64,000 bases of DNA. Source: Oscillospiraceae bacterium (GTDB lineage Bacteria; Bacillota; Clostridia; Oscillospirales; Oscillospiraceae). The position numbers and the translations under genes were made by a program. The first letter of the stretch is position 1, and the number at the start of each line of letters is the position of its first letter. A model generated the notes under the pieces. The model saw nothing but the letters and a program-made list of their open reading frames with translations. It did no database searches and was not told where the DNA came from. Location of the stretch: NCBI GenBank assembly GCA_017938625.1, contig JAGBBD010000006.1, forward strand, positions 1-64,000. Direction: 5' to 3'. Positions 32,919 through 43,247 of the stretch are shown piece after piece.

Positions 32919-33962
32919 ATGGATAATTCTCATTCTGCTTCTTACGCCGCAGCAGGCGTAGATGTTACCGCGGGTTATGAAGCGGTTCGCCGCATCAAGC
33001 CCATGGTGGAAAGCACCTATATCCCCGGTGTCATGGGTACGCTCGGCGGCTTCGGCGGCATGTTTGCCCCCGATATGTCCGGCATGAAAAAGCCTGTTCT
33101 GGTCTCCGGTACCGATGGTGTCGGCACCAAGCTGAAGCTGGCTTTTTTGATGGACAAGCATGACACCGTCGGTATCGACTGTGTTGCCATGTGTGTCAAC
33201 GATATCGTCTGCGGTGGTGCAAGCCCCATGTTCTTCCTGGACTATATTGCCTGCGGCAAGAACGATCCTGCCCGCATTGCCGATATCGTCTCCGGCATTA
33301 CCGAAGGCTGCCGTCAGGCTGAGTGTGCTCTGGTCGGCGGTGAAACTGCGGAAATGCCCGGTTTCTATCCTGTGGATGAATATGATCTGGCAGGCTTCTC
33401 TGTCGGTATCGTGGATGAAGAAAAGGTCATTGACGGCAAGAAACTGGCTCAGGGCGATGTGCTCATCGGTCTTGCTTCCACCGGTGTTCATTCTAACGGT
33501 TTCTCTCTGGTTCGCAAGGTATTTGATGTGGAGAACGCCGATCTGAAGGCGCCCATGGCAGAGCTGAACGGCAAGAGCCTGGGTGAAGCGCTGCTGGCTC
33601 CCACGAGAATCTATGTCAAGGCAGTCAAGAGCTGTCTGAAAGATGGTGTGGACATCCATGCCATCAGCCACATCACGGGCGGCGGCTTCTATGAGAATGT
33701 GCCCCGTATGATGACAGAAGGACTGACTGCTCAGATCGATCTGTCTTCCTTCCCCAGACTGCCTATCTTCGATCTTATTCAGAAGACCGGCAATATCCCC
33801 GAGCGTGACATGTATAACACCTTCAACATGGGCATCGGTATGATCCTCGCCGTACCTGCCGAGCAGGCAGACAAGGCTATGAAGACGCTGGCAGACGCAG
33901 GTGAAACGGCTTATCGGATCGGTCAGGTCGTTGCAGGCGAAGCCGGTGTGGAACTGGTGTAA
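32919..33962 (+). CDS. purM: Phosphoribosylformylglycinamidine cyclo-ligase (AIR synthetase)
   Basis: A 347-residue PurM. It shows [19 protein letters not shown] at the start, the nucleotide loop [38 protein letters not shown] and the [14 protein letters not shown] motif. ATG 32919 follows AAAGGAA within the purF end; a longer frame from 32883 overlaps purF without a better site. Followed by purN after 3 bases. Confidence 0.96.
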   Translation: MDNSHSASYAAAGVDVTAGYEAVRRIKPMVESTYIPGVMGTLGGFGGMFAPDMSGMKKPVLVSGTDGVGTKLKLAFLMDKHDTVGIDCVAMCVNDIVCGGASPMFFLDYIACGKNDPARIADIVSGITEGCRQAECALVGGETAEMPGFYPVDEYDLAGFSVGIVDEEKVIDGKKLAQGDVLIGLASTGVHSNGFSLVRKVFDVENADLKAPMAELNGKSLGEALLAPTRIYVKAVKSCLKDGVDIHAISHITGGGFYENVPRMMTEGLTAQIDLSSFPRLPIFDLIQKTGNIPERDMYNTFNMGIGMILAVPAEQADKAMKTLADAGETAYRIGQVVAGEAGVELV

Positions 33963-33965
33963 GCC

Positions 33966-34598
33966 ATGAAGAAGATCGCAGTCCTGGTCTCCGGCGGTGG
34001 GACAAACCTGCAGGCGTTGCTGGATGCCGAGCGTAGGGGAGAGATCCCCGGCGGCAAGATCACAGCAGTGATCTCTTCCTGTGACGGTGCGTATGCGCTG
34101 GAGCGGGCAAAGAACGCAGGTGTCCCCGGCTATGTGATCAGAAGAAAAGATTATACTTCCAATCAAGCCATGACCGTGGCGTTGACGCAGAAGCTGCAGC
34201 AGCTGGGAATTGACCTTGTGGTGCTGGCAGGCTTTATGACCATCCTCACGCAGGAAATGGTCAAGGCATATCCCAATGCCATTATCAATGTCCATCCGGC
34301 GCTGATCCCGTCCTTCTGCGGTGAGGGCTTCTATGGGCTTCATGTCCATGAAAAGGCGCTGGAATACGGTGTCAAGACGTCCGGCGCTACCGTCCATTTC
34401 GTTTCCGAGGAATGTGACGGAGGCCCCATCATTTTGCAGAAAGCGGTTGATGTGTTGGAAGGGGACACCCCCGAAACCTTGCAGCGCCGTATCATGGAGC
34501 AGGCAGAATGGGTCATCATGCCCAAGGCAGTTGCGCTGTTCTGTGAAGACAGATTAAAAGTAGAGGGCAGAATTGTCCACATTTTGGAAAAGGAGTAA
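33966..34598 (+). CDS. purN: Phosphoribosylglycinamide formyltransferase
   Basis: A 210-residue PurN that transfers formyl from 10-formyl-THF to GAR. It has KIAVLVSGGGTNLQALLDA at the start, LVVLAGFMTILTQEMV, the catalytic Asn-His-Asp set in INVHPALIPSFCG and the loop HFVSEECDGGPIILQ. Its dependence on formyl-THF fits control by a ZTP riboswitch. Confidence 0.96.
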   Translation: MKKIAVLVSGGGTNLQALLDAERRGEIPGGKITAVISSCDGAYALERAKNAGVPGYVIRRKDYTSNQAMTVALTQKLQQLGIDLVVLAGFMTILTQEMVKAYPNAIINVHPALIPSFCGEGFYGLHVHEKALEYGVKTSGATVHFVSEECDGGPIILQKAVDVLEGDTPETLQRRIMEQAEWVIMPKAVALFCEDRLKVEGRIVHILEKE

Positions 34599-34602
34599 AC
34601 CT

Positions 34603-35316
34603 ATGCAGACCTACGATATGACCAAGCTGTTGCTTGAAAACGCATACCCGGGCCGCGGCATTATGCTGGGCAGATCTGCGGATAACAAATACGCTGTTAT
34701 TGCCTATTTCATCATGGGCAGAAGCGAAAACAGCCGCAACCGTATTTTTGAAGAGACCTCTGATGGCATCCGTACCAAGGCTTTCGATGAGAGCAAAATG
34801 GTGGATCCCTCTCTGATCATCTATCACCCTGTTCGTGTGTTGGGTGAAGATACCATTGTTACCAACGGCGACCAGACCGATACTGTCCGTGACGGTCTGC
34901 TGGCAGGCAAGGAATTCTCTCAGTCTCTGCGTACCCGTCAGTTTGAGCCCGATCCCCCCAATCTGACACCCAGAATCTCCGGCATCGTCCACGGCAACGG
35001 TGATTACGATCTGTCCATCCTCAAGAGCGCCTGCGGTGACGGCTCTTCCAACCGCCGCTATACCTTTGAGTACGAAGCGCCTCTGGCAGGACAGGGTCAC
35101 TTCATCCACACTTATAATGAAAACCTGGATCCTCTGCCTTCCTTTGAAGGTGAACCCCGTCAGGTGGCGATCACCGCACCCGATGCCAAGACCCTTGGTG
35201 ACCAACTGTGGGCAGCGCTAAATGCCGACAACAAAGTTTCTCTCTTTGTCCGTTATATCGATCTTGCCACCGGCGAGACCGACACCAAAATTTACAATAA
35301 ACATCTGGAGGGCTAA
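34603..35316 (+). CDS. purO: IMP cyclohydrolase, PurO type
   Basis: A 237-residue protein of the archaeal-type IMP cyclohydrolase family: YPGRGIMLGRSADNKYAVIA near the start, RTKAFDESKMVDPSLIIYHP, and PPNLTPRISGI in the middle. It closes the ring of FAICAR to IMP, a job normally done by the N-terminal domain of PurH. The next gene is an AICAR transformylase without that domain, so the pair replaces bifunctional PurH. AAAAGGAG precedes ATG 34603. Confidence 0.88.
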   Translation: MQTYDMTKLLLENAYPGRGIMLGRSADNKYAVIAYFIMGRSENSRNRIFEETSDGIRTKAFDESKMVDPSLIIYHPVRVLGEDTIVTNGDQTDTVRDGLLAGKEFSQSLRTRQFEPDPPNLTPRISGIVHGNGDYDLSILKSACGDGSSNRRYTFEYEAPLAGQGHFIHTYNENLDPLPSFEGEPRQVAITAPDAKTLGDQLWAALNADNKVSLFVRYIDLATGETDTKIYNKHLEG

Positions 35317-35319
35317 ACA

Positions 35320-36492
35320 ATGAAAGAACTGGAACTGAAGTATGGCTGTAACCCCAACCAGAAGCCTTCCAGCATCTATATGGATGAAGGCGAACTGCCT
35401 CTGACCGTGCTCAACGGCAGACCCGGCTATATCAACTTTATGGATGCGCTCAACTCCTGGCAGCTGGTCAAGGTGCTGAAGAAGGCCACCGGCATTGCCG
35501 CTGCCGCTTCCTTCAAGCATGTTTCTCCTGCCGGTGTGGCACTGGGCACTCCTCTGACCGAGGTGGAAAAGAAGATCTACTTTGCAGATGGCTGCGATAC
35601 TTCTCCCATCGCCTGTGCCTATATCAAGGCTCGCGGCGCTGATCGTCTGTGCTCCTATGGTGACTGGGCTGCTCTGAGCGAAGTCTGTGACGCTGCTACT
35701 GCCCGCTACATCGCGGGTGAGGTCTCCGACGGTGTCATTGCTCCCGGCTATACGGATGAAGCGCTGGAGATTCTCAAGACCAAGAGAAAGGGCGGCTACA
35801 ACGTCGTCCAGATCGATCCCGACTATGAACCCTCTCCCATTGAGTGCCGCCATATTTACGGTATTACTTTCAAACAGGGTTATAATAACTATGAGATCAA
35901 CGAAGAACTGCTCAATAACATCGTTACCGAAAATAAGACTTTGACGCAGGAAGCCAAGAATGACCTGCTCATTTCCTTGATCACCCTGAAGTACACCCAG
36001 TCCAACTCTGTGTGCTATGTCAAGAATGGTCAGACCATTGGTGTCGGTGCCGGTCAGCAGAGCCGTATCCACTGCACCCGTCTGGCAGGCAACAAGGCAG
36101 ACAACTGGATGCTGCGTCAGCACCCCAAGACCCTCAACCTGCCTTTCCTGGATGATATCCGCCGTGCAGAGCGTGACAATGCCATCGATGTCTACATTTC
36201 CGATGAGTATGAGGACGTTCTGGCAGAAGGCACCTGGCAGACCATCTTCAAGACCAAGCCCGAGGCACTGACTGCAGAAGAGAAGAAGGCATGGATCGCC
36301 ACTAATACCGGTGTTTCCGTCGGCTCTGATGCATTCTTCCCCTTTGGTGATAATGTTGAGCGCGCCAGAAAGTCCGGTGTGGAATATATCGTCCAGCCCG
36401 GCGGCTCTATCCGTGATGACAATGTCATTGCCACCTGCAACAAGTACGGTATCGTCATGGCATTCACCGGCATGAGACTGTTCCACCATTGA
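35320..36492 (+). CDS. purH: Stand-alone AICAR transformylase (PurH C-terminal domain)
   Basis: A 390-residue protein beginning MKELELKYGCNPNQKPSSIY, the start of the AICARFT part of PurH. It has the catalytic Lys-His region in ASFKHVSPAGVALGTPL, SNSVCYVKNGQTIGVGAGQQSR, SDAFFPFGDNVERA and QPGGSIRDDNVI. The ~200-residue MGS-like IMP cyclohydrolase domain of PurH is absent, matched by the purO gene just before. It starts 3 bases after purO. Confidence 0.95.
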   Translation: MKELELKYGCNPNQKPSSIYMDEGELPLTVLNGRPGYINFMDALNSWQLVKVLKKATGIAAAASFKHVSPAGVALGTPLTEVEKKIYFADGCDTSPIACAYIKARGADRLCSYGDWAALSEVCDAATARYIAGEVSDGVIAPGYTDEALEILKTKRKGGYNVVQIDPDYEPSPIECRHIYGITFKQGYNNYEINEELLNNIVTENKTLTQEAKNDLLISLITLKYTQSNSVCYVKNGQTIGVGAGQQSRIHCTRLAGNKADNWMLRQHPKTLNLPFLDDIRRAERDNAIDVYISDEYEDVLAEGTWQTIFKTKPEALTAEEKKAWIATNTGVSVGSDAFFPFGDNVERARKSGVEYIVQPGGSIRDDNVIATCNKYGIVMAFTGMRLFHH

Positions 36493-36514
36493 TTTGTTAA
36501 GGAGTTTAACGCCC

Positions 36515-37783
36515 ATGAAACTTATGGTCATCGGCGGCGGAGGCCGCGAGCACGCCATTATCAAGGCGCTAAAAAAGAATAAGCAGGTAGAAGAAATCTT
36601 CTGCCTTCCCGGCAACGGCGGCATTGCCGCCGATGCCACCTGCGTGAATATCGGCGCCAAGGATATTGAAGCGCAGGTCGCCTTTGCAAAGGAGCATGCC
36701 ATCGACTACTGTGTGGTGGCACCGGATGATCCTCTGGCGCTGGGCGCGGTGGATGCGCTGACAGCGGCCGGTGTTCCTTGCTTTGGTCCCGATGCCAAGG
36801 CAGCTGTGATCGAAGCCAGCAAGGCATTCTCCAAGGATCTGATGAAAAAGTACAGCATCCCTACAGCAGCCTACGAGACCTTTACCGATTGCGCTGCGGC
36901 CTGCAGGTATCTGGATACCTGCACCGCACCTATCGTAGTCAAGGCAGACGGCCTTGCTCTTGGTAAGGGTGTTATCATTGCCCAGACCATTGAGGAGGCC
37001 AAGGATGCTGTCCATTCTATGATGGAGGACAAGGTCTTCGGCGCCTCCGGCAACTGTGTGGTCATTGAAGAGTTCCTCACAGGCCCCGAGGTTTCCGTTC
37101 TGTCTTTTACAGACGGTGAAACGGTCATTCCCATGGTCTCGTCCATGGATCATAAGCGTGCTATGGACAATGACGAAGGTCTGAACACAGGCGGTATGGG
37201 CACTATTGCGCCCAATCCTTTCTATACCAAGGAAATTGCCGAAGAATGTATGCAGACCATCTTCCTGCCCACCATCCGTGCCATGAAGGCAGAGGGCAGA
37301 CAGTTCAAGGGCTGCCTGTACTTTGGCTTGATGCTGACCCCCAAGGGGCCCAAGGTCATTGAGTATAACTGCCGCTTTGGCGATCCCGAAACACAAGTCG
37401 TGCTGCCGCTGCTCGAAAGTGATCTGCTGACCATCATGCAGGCGACGACCAACGGCACGCTGGCACAGACGGAAGTGAAGTTCTCCACCGGCGCAGCCTG
37501 CTGCGTGGTCATGGCATCCAAGGGCTATCCCGCCTCTTATGAAAAGGGCTTCGAGATCATAATGACTGAGGAAGCGGCAGCTACCACCTATGTGGCAGGC
37601 GCTGTGCTGAAGGAAGGGAAACTCCTGACCTCCGGCGGTCGTGTTTTGGGTGTGACGGCAACGGCAGCAGATCTGCCCACCGCCATCCGCAATGCCTATG
37701 GTCTTGTAGAAGGTGTCCGTTTTGACAATGCCTATTACCGCCATGATATCGGCGGTCGTGCGCTGAAAGCGTTGGAGGGTTAA
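36515..37783 (+). CDS. purD: Phosphoribosylamine-glycine ligase
   Basis: A 422-residue ATP-grasp ligase (GAR synthetase). It starts KLMVIGGGGREHAIIKAL; ATP-grasp elements include PIVVKADGLALGKGVIIA and VVIEEFLTGPEVSVLSF; NTGGMGTIAPNPFY and YNCRFGDPETQVVLPLL complete the site. ATG 36515 has AAGGAG upstream; a slightly longer frame is not needed. Confidence 0.97.
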   Translation: MKLMVIGGGGREHAIIKALKKNKQVEEIFCLPGNGGIAADATCVNIGAKDIEAQVAFAKEHAIDYCVVAPDDPLALGAVDALTAAGVPCFGPDAKAAVIEASKAFSKDLMKKYSIPTAAYETFTDCAAACRYLDTCTAPIVVKADGLALGKGVIIAQTIEEAKDAVHSMMEDKVFGASGNCVVIEEFLTGPEVSVLSFTDGETVIPMVSSMDHKRAMDNDEGLNTGGMGTIAPNPFYTKEIAEECMQTIFLPTIRAMKAEGRQFKGCLYFGLMLTPKGPKVIEYNCRFGDPETQVVLPLLESDLLTIMQATTNGTLAQTEVKFSTGAACCVVMASKGYPASYEKGFEIIMTEEAAATTYVAGAVLKEGKLLTSGGRVLGVTATAADLPTAIRNAYGLVEGVRFDNAYYRHDIGGRALKALEG

Positions 37784-37788
37784 TAAAA

Positions 37789-40700
37789 ATGGTATATCGT
37801 GTATTTGTAGAGAAAAAACCGGGTCTTGCTCCGGAAGCAGCAGGTCTGCTGTCTGACTGCAGATCCTTCCTTGGACTTGGAGCATTGGAGAATGTCCGCA
37901 TCCTCAACCGTTATGATGTGGAAGGTATCGACGAAGCTCTCTTTACCTATGCTGTGGGCACAGTCTTCTCCGAGCCTCAGCTGGATATGGTCTCTTCCGA
38001 GATCGATCTGTCCGATGCGGATGTGGTCTTTGCTGTAGAGCCTCTGCCCGGTCAGTTTGACCAGAGAGCAGACTCCGCTGCCCAGTGCATCCAGCTGCAG
38101 AGCCAGGGTGAACGTCCCATTGTCCGCTCTGCCAAGGTCTATGCGCTGTACGGCAAGCTGTCGGAAAATGATGTGCAGGCGATCAAGGGCTATGTCATCA
38201 ACGCGGTGGAGAGCAGAGAGGCTTCCTTGGATAAGCCCGAAACTCTGGCTGTAGAGTATGCAAAGCCTGAGACTGTTGCCACAGTCACCGGCTTTATCAG
38301 TCTGGACGAAGCAGGTCTGTCCGCACTGCTGGATGAACTGGGATTGGCCATGGATCTGGATGATCTGAAGTTCCTGCAGGCATATTTCCGTGATGAAGAA
38401 AAGCGCGATCCCACCATCACGGAGGTTCGCGTGGTGGATACCTACTGGTCTGACCATTGCCGTCACACCACCTTCTCCACCCATATCGATAAAGTTGAGA
38501 TTCTGGATGAAACTGCTCTTGCTTCCTACAAGCGCTATCTGGCTGCCCGCGAGGAAGTTTACGGCGCCGAGAAGGCAGCCGTGCGTCCCCAGACTTTGAT
38601 GGATCTGGCGACCATCGGCACCAAGGTGCTGAAAAAACGCGGCCTTCTGAAAAATCTGGACGAGAGCGAAGAGATCAATGCCTGCTCCATCCATGTCACC
38701 GCCAAGGTGGATGGCGAGGATCAGGATTGGCTGCTCATGTTCAAGAATGAGACCCATAACCATCCCACGGAGATCGAGCCCTTCGGCGGCGCGGCGACCT
38801 GTATCGGCGGCTGCATCCGCGATCCTCTGTCCGGTCGTGCCTATGTCTATCAGGCCATGCGTCTGACCGGCTGCGGCGATCCCCGTACTCCCGTTGCCGA
38901 GACTCTTTCCGGCAAGCTGCCCCAGCGTAAGCTGTGCACTACAGCTGCCGCCGGCTACTCCTCCTACGGCAACCAGATCGGTCTTGCCACCGGACACGTT
39001 GCCGAGGTCTATCATGCCGGCTATGTGGCAAAGCATCTGGAATGCGGCGCTGTTGTGGGCGCTGCTCCTGCCGAGAATGTGGTTCGTGAGCGTCCGGCGC
39101 CCGGTGATGTGATCGTCCTTTTGGGCGGCCGTACCGGTCGTGACGGCATTGGCGGTGCCACCGGCTCCTCCAAGAGCCATAATCTTAAGTCTTTGACCAC
39201 CATGGCAAGTGAAGTTCAGAAGGGTAACGCGCCTGAGGAACGCAAGATCCAGCGTCTGTTCCGCAACAAGGCAGTGACCACTCTGATCAAGCGCTGCAAT
39301 GACTTTGGCGCAGGTGGCGTTTCTGTTGCCATCGGCGAACTGGCAGACGGTCTGAAGATCGATCTGGATGCTGTGAGAAAGAAGTACGACGGTCTGGACG
39401 GCACAGAGCTTGCTATCTCCGAATCTCAGGAGCGTATGGCTGTGGTCGTGGATGCCAAGGATGTTGATACCTTCATCGCAGCAGCACAGGCTGAAAACTT
39501 AGAAGCTTATCCTGTGGCAGTGGTCACAGAAGAAGCCCGCATGGTCATGCAGTGGAAGGGCAATGTCATTGCCGACCTGTCCCGTGAATTCCTCAATACC
39601 AACGGTGCCGATAAGCATACCGCTGTGGCAGTGGATGCCAACGATAAGACCGGCTGCAAGCAGTCCTTCACCGATCTTCGTGCTATGGCAGGCAGCCTCA
39701 AGTGTGCATCCCGTCAAGGTCTGACGGAGCGCTTTGACGGCTCTGTGGGCGCAGGCTCTGTGCTTATGCCCTTCGGCGGCAAGCGCCAGAAGACCCCTGC
39801 ACAGGCCATGGCGGCGCTGCTGCCTGTCCTGCCCGGTCAGACCACCGATGCCTGCTCCGTTATGGCATGGGGCTTTGATCCCGACCAGATGAGCGAGAAT
39901 CCCTATGAGGGCGCGTACAGCTCTGTTCTGACCTCTGTTGCCAAGCTGGCAGCGGCAGGCTGCGACTGGAAGAAGACTTATCTGACCTTCCAGGAGTTCT
40001 TTGAAAAGCTCCGTCAGGATCCCAAGCGTTGGGGCAAGCCCTTTACTGCGCTGCTGGGTGCCATGGATGCTCAGCTGGATCTGGGTCTGGCGGCCATCGG
40101 CGGTAAGGACTCCATGTCCGGTTCTTTCCTTGATATGGATGTGCCTCCCACGCTGATCTCCTTTGCTGTGGCTCCTGCCGTTACAAGTCAGATTCTGACC
40201 TGTGAATTTAAGTCCGCAGGCAGCCCTGTCTATCTCTTCTGCGGTCATACTGCCGCCGAGCGCAAGGCTGCATGGGATGCTCTGTATGCTCTGCATGAGG
40301 CAGGCAAGGTCAAGGCTGCATGGGCGGTTGAAAACGGTCTGGCAGAAGCCGTGACCAAGATGGCATTCGGTAACGGTATTGGCTTTGAAAGCTGCGCAGA
40401 TGACCTTGACTGGTATCTGGCAATGCCCGGTGCTGTTATTGCTGAACTGACGGAAGAAACCAATACCGGCTGCAAGATCGGTGTGACCACCGAAACTGCC
40501 ACGATCAAGGTGGCAGGGGAGTGCGTGGCAGTGGATGAACTGCTTGCCCTCAATGAAGCTGTCCTTGAAAAGGTCTATCCCCAGAATGCGCCTGCCAAGG
40601 AAGACAATATGCCTACCTTCCGCTATGAAGGCGGCGTGGTCGCAGCACCTGCTGTGAAAGTTGCCCGGCCCAAGGCTCTGATCCCTGTCTTCCCCGGCAC

Positions 40701-41463
40701 CAACTGTGAGTACGATACTGCTCGTGCTTTGATCGATGCAGGTGCTGACGCGGAGATCGTGGTGGTGCGCAATCTGACGGCCTCCGATGTCGCCGAAAGC
40801 GTGGATCGCTTCGCATCCAAGCTGGCAAATGCTCAGATGGTGGTCATCCCCGGTGGTTTCTCCGGCGGTGACGAGCCCGATGGCTCTGCCAAGTTTATCA
40901 CTGCCTTCTTCCGCAATCCTGCGGTCAAGGAGCAGGTCACCGCTCTTCTGGAGCAGCGTGACGGTCTTATGTGCGGCATCTGTAACGGTTTCCAGGCTCT
41001 GATCAAGCTGGGTCTCGTGCCTTATGGCAAGATTCTCGATACAGACGAAACGATGCCCACTCTGACCTACAACGTTATCGGACGACACCAGTCCAAGATC
41101 GTGCACACTGCGGTGTGCACCAACAAGTCTCCCTGGCTGGCCGCAACGCAGGTGGGCGAGATCTACACGGTTCCCATTTCCCATGGTGAAGGCCGTTTCT
41201 TCGCATCCCGCGAGCTGGTGGATCAGCTGGCAGCCAACGGTCAGATCGCGACCCAGTATGTGGATCTGGCAGGCATGCCTACTATGGATACCCAGTTCAA
41301 CCCCAACGGCTCTATCTGCGCTATCGAAGGCATCACCTCTCCCGATGGCAGAGTTCTGGGCAAGATGGGTCACTCCGAGCGTATCGGCGCGGGTCTGTAT
41401 CGCAATGTTCCCGGCAAGTATGAAATGGGACTGTTTGCTTCCGCAGTCAAATATTTTAAATAA
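37789..41463 (+). CDS. purL: Phosphoribosylformylglycinamidine synthase, fused PurL-PurQ
   Basis: A 1224-residue single-chain FGAM synthase with PurS-like N-terminus (about 1-90), two PurM-like synthetase halves, and a class I glutaminase domain from about residue 960 ([19 protein letters not shown]). The nucleophile Cys is in [13 protein letters not shown] and the His-Glu pair in PISHGEGRF. Also [20 protein letters not shown] (ATP/Mg site). In contrast to the PurF in this operon, its glutaminase looks intact. This large format is typical of several Clostridia. 5 bases after purD. Confidence 0.96.
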   Translation: MVYRVFVEKKPGLAPEAAGLLSDCRSFLGLGALENVRILNRYDVEGIDEALFTYAVGTVFSEPQLDMVSSEIDLSDADVVFAVEPLPGQFDQRADSAAQCIQLQSQGERPIVRSAKVYALYGKLSENDVQAIKGYVINAVESREASLDKPETLAVEYAKPETVATVTGFISLDEAGLSALLDELGLAMDLDDLKFLQAYFRDEEKRDPTITEVRVVDTYWSDHCRHTTFSTHIDKVEILDETALASYKRYLAAREEVYGAEKAAVRPQTLMDLATIGTKVLKKRGLLKNLDESEEINACSIHVTAKVDGEDQDWLLMFKNETHNHPTEIEPFGGAATCIGGCIRDPLSGRAYVYQAMRLTGCGDPRTPVAETLSGKLPQRKLCTTAAAGYSSYGNQIGLATGHVAEVYHAGYVAKHLECGAVVGAAPAENVVRERPAPGDVIVLLGGRTGRDGIGGATGSSKSHNLKSLTTMASEVQKGNAPEERKIQRLFRNKAVTTLIKRCNDFGAGGVSVAIGELADGLKIDLDAVRKKYDGLDGTELAISESQERMAVVVDAKDVDTFIAAAQAENLEAYPVAVVTEEARMVMQWKGNVIADLSREFLNTNGADKHTAVAVDANDKTGCKQSFTDLRAMAGSLKCASRQGLTERFDGSVGAGSVLMPFGGKRQKTPAQAMAALLPVLPGQTTDACSVMAWGFDPDQMSENPYEGAYSSVLTSVAKLAAAGCDWKKTYLTFQEFFEKLRQDPKRWGKPFTALLGAMDAQLDLGLAAIGGKDSMSGSFLDMDVPPTLISFAVAPAVTSQILTCEFKSAGSPVYLFCGHTAAERKAAWDALYALHEAGKVKAAWAVENGLAEAVTKMAFGNGIGFESCADDLDWYLAMPGAVIAELTEETNTGCKIGVTTETATIKVAGECVAVDELLALNEAVLEKVYPQNAPAKEDNMPTFRYEGGVVAAPAVKVARPKALIPVFPGTNCEYDTARALIDAGADAEIVVVRNLTASDVAESVDRFASKLANAQMVVIPGGFSGGDEPDGSAKFITAFFRNPAVKEQVTALLEQRDGLMCGICNGFQALIKLGLVPYGKILDTDETMPTLTYNVIGRHQSKIVHTAVCTNKSPWLAATQVGEIYTVPISHGEGRFFASRELVDQLAANGQIATQYVDLAGMPTMDTQFNPNGSICAIEGITSPDGRVLGKMGHSERIGAGLYRNVPGKYEMGLFASAVKYFK

Positions 41464-41480
41464 GAAAGGGCGTATTTCGT

Positions 41481-42989
41481 ATGGCTTACTACTATTCCGA
41501 ACCCTCCCGTACCTTCAGCGAATATCTGCTGGTACCCGGCTATACCGATGAAAATTGCATTCCCGATAATGTCAGCCTGCGCACGCCCCTGGTCAGATAC
41601 CGCAAGGGGCAGGAAGAGTGCCCCATCAGCCTGAATATCCCCATGGTCTCTGCCATTATGCAGTCCGTTTCCAACGACACTCTGGCGGTGGCTCTGGCAA
41701 AGGAAGGCGGCATGTCCTTCATCTTCGGCTCTCAGTCCATTGAGTCTGAGGCAGAGATGGTGCGCCGTGTCAAGGATCATAAGGCAGGCTTTGTGGTCTC
41801 CGGCTCCAATCTGACTCCCGATAACACTCTGGCAGACGTTCTGGCATTGAAGGAAAAGAACGGTTTCTCTACCGTCGCCATTACAGAGGATGCCAAGCCC
41901 AACGGCAAGCTCCTTGGTATCGTCACCGGTCGTGACTACCGTGTCAGCCGTATGGATACCGCGACCCCTGTCCGTGAGTTCATGACTCCTCTGGAGAAGC
42001 TGATCACCGCACCTGCCTCCACCACCTTGAAGGAAGCCAACGATATCATCTGGGATCACAAGCTCAACTCTCTTCCCATTGTGGATAACAACGGCAACCT
42101 CATGTACTTTGTCTTCCGTAAGGACTATGCCGAGCACAAGGAATATCCTCTCGGTCTGCAGGATGACGACAAGCGCTATATGGTCGGTGCCGGTATTAAC
42201 TCCCGAGACTATGCCCAGCGTGTTCCTGCTCTGGTCGCAGCCGGTGCAGACGTCCTGTGTATCGACTCCTCCGAGGGCTACTCCGTCTGGCAGAAGCGCA
42301 CCATTGACTGGGTGCGTGAAAACTACGGTGATACCGTCAAGATCGGTGCAGGCAACGTGGTCGACCGTGAAGGCTTCATGTTCCTTGCCGAAGCAGGCGC
42401 AGACTTTATCAAGGTCGGTATCGGCGGCGGCTCCATCTGCATCACCCGTGAGACCAAGGGCATCGGCAGAGGTCAGGCAACGGCTCTGATCGAAGTGGCA
42501 GCTGCCCGTGATGAGTATTATGAGAAGACCGGCATCTATGTGCCTATCTGCTCCGATGGCGGCATCGTCCATGACTACCACATGACCCTTGCTCTGGCAA
42601 TGGGCGCCGACTTCCTGATGCTGGGCAGATACTTTGCCCGCTTCGATGAGTCCCCCACACCCAAGCTGATCGTCAATGGTCAGTACGTCAAGGAGTACTG
42701 GGGCGAAGGCTCCAACCGCGCCAGAAACTGGCAGCGTTACGACCTTGGCGGCAAGAGCAGCCTTGCATTTGAAGAAGGCGTTGATTCCTACGTCACCTAC
42801 GCAGGCCCTCTGCATGATAACCTCGCCAAGAGCCTGTATAAGGTCAAATCCACCATGTGTAACTGTGGTGTGCTGACCATCCCGGATCTGCAGCGCGAGG
42901 CAAAGCTGACCGTGGTCTCCTCCACCTCTATTGTGGAAGGCGGCTACCACGACGTCACCCTCCGCACCACCCCCGGTCAGAAGATCTAA
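41481..42989 (+). CDS. guaB: IMP dehydrogenase, Tritrichomonas-like type
   Basis: A 502-residue IMPDH that makes XMP for GMP synthesis. It has the barrel start, two CBS domains at about residues 105-230 ([29 protein letters not shown]), the catalytic Cys loop [17 protein letters not shown] (about residue 320) and the flap [18 protein letters not shown]. The loop, flap and C-terminus ([16 protein letters not shown]) closely resemble the IMPDH of the protist Tritrichomonas foetus as I remember it. AAAGGGCG before the ATG; last gene of the purine operon. Confidence 0.93.
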   Translation: MAYYYSEPSRTFSEYLLVPGYTDENCIPDNVSLRTPLVRYRKGQEECPISLNIPMVSAIMQSVSNDTLAVALAKEGGMSFIFGSQSIESEAEMVRRVKDHKAGFVVSGSNLTPDNTLADVLALKEKNGFSTVAITEDAKPNGKLLGIVTGRDYRVSRMDTATPVREFMTPLEKLITAPASTTLKEANDIIWDHKLNSLPIVDNNGNLMYFVFRKDYAEHKEYPLGLQDDDKRYMVGAGINSRDYAQRVPALVAAGADVLCIDSSEGYSVWQKRTIDWVRENYGDTVKIGAGNVVDREGFMFLAEAGADFIKVGIGGGSICITRETKGIGRGQATALIEVAAARDEYYEKTGIYVPICSDGGIVHDYHMTLALAMGADFLMLGRYFARFDESPTPKLIVNGQYVKEYWGEGSNRARNWQRYDLGGKSSLAFEEGVDSYVTYAGPLHDNLAKSLYKVKSTMCNCGVLTIPDLQREAKLTVVSSTSIVEGGYHDVTLRTTPGQKI

Positions 42990-42995
42990 AACAAC

Positions 42996-43030
42996 AAAAA
43001 GCAAGTGCCCATCGTGGGCACTTGCTTTTT
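42996..43030 (+). terminator. Terminator of the purine operon
   Basis: Stem AAAAAGCAAGTGCCC with its complement around ATCGT, then a T-run, 7 bases after the guaB stop. Confidence 0.92.
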
Positions 43031-43087
43031 GCTGTGTACTTGTAGGACGGTCTGACCCCAGACCGCCGCGCAGGCACTTCGTATACC

Positions 43088-43129
43088 GATTGTCATTGCG
43101 AGGAGGGCGCAGCCCGACGTGGCAATCTC
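43088..43129. repeat. Dispersed REP-like palindrome, copy 1
   Basis: GATTGTCATTGCGAGGAGG and the complementary GACGTGGCAATCTC face each other around a short GC-rich centre. A relative occurs at 59922-59957. The rest of the 43031-43210 spacer shows no gene. Confidence 0.65.
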
Positions 43130-43210
43130 AAGGCAGCAGCCCTATTTGGCGCAGGTTCATATCATGCCGTAGGGACACCCGTCTCCGGAGGTCCGGTGCA
43201 GGCAGATACA

Positions 43211-43239
43211 AAGAAGGCTCCCACAGGGGGAGCCTTCTT
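43211..43239. terminator. Terminator between guaB side and glnA
   Basis: Stem AAGAAGGCTCCC with GGGAGCCTTCTT, just beyond the glnA stop codon (minus strand), T-rich arms on both sides. Confidence 0.85.
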
Positions 43240-43247
43240 GTTGTACA

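Noticed and set aside
32889-34397. Long antisense frame (about 500 codons) opposite purM and purN
   Set aside because: Codon-bias mirror of real genes; no ribosome site, His/Cys-rich nonsense composition. The same holds for long antisense frames at 35218-36702, 36569-37885, 39499-41373, 41370-43004 and 53225-55015.
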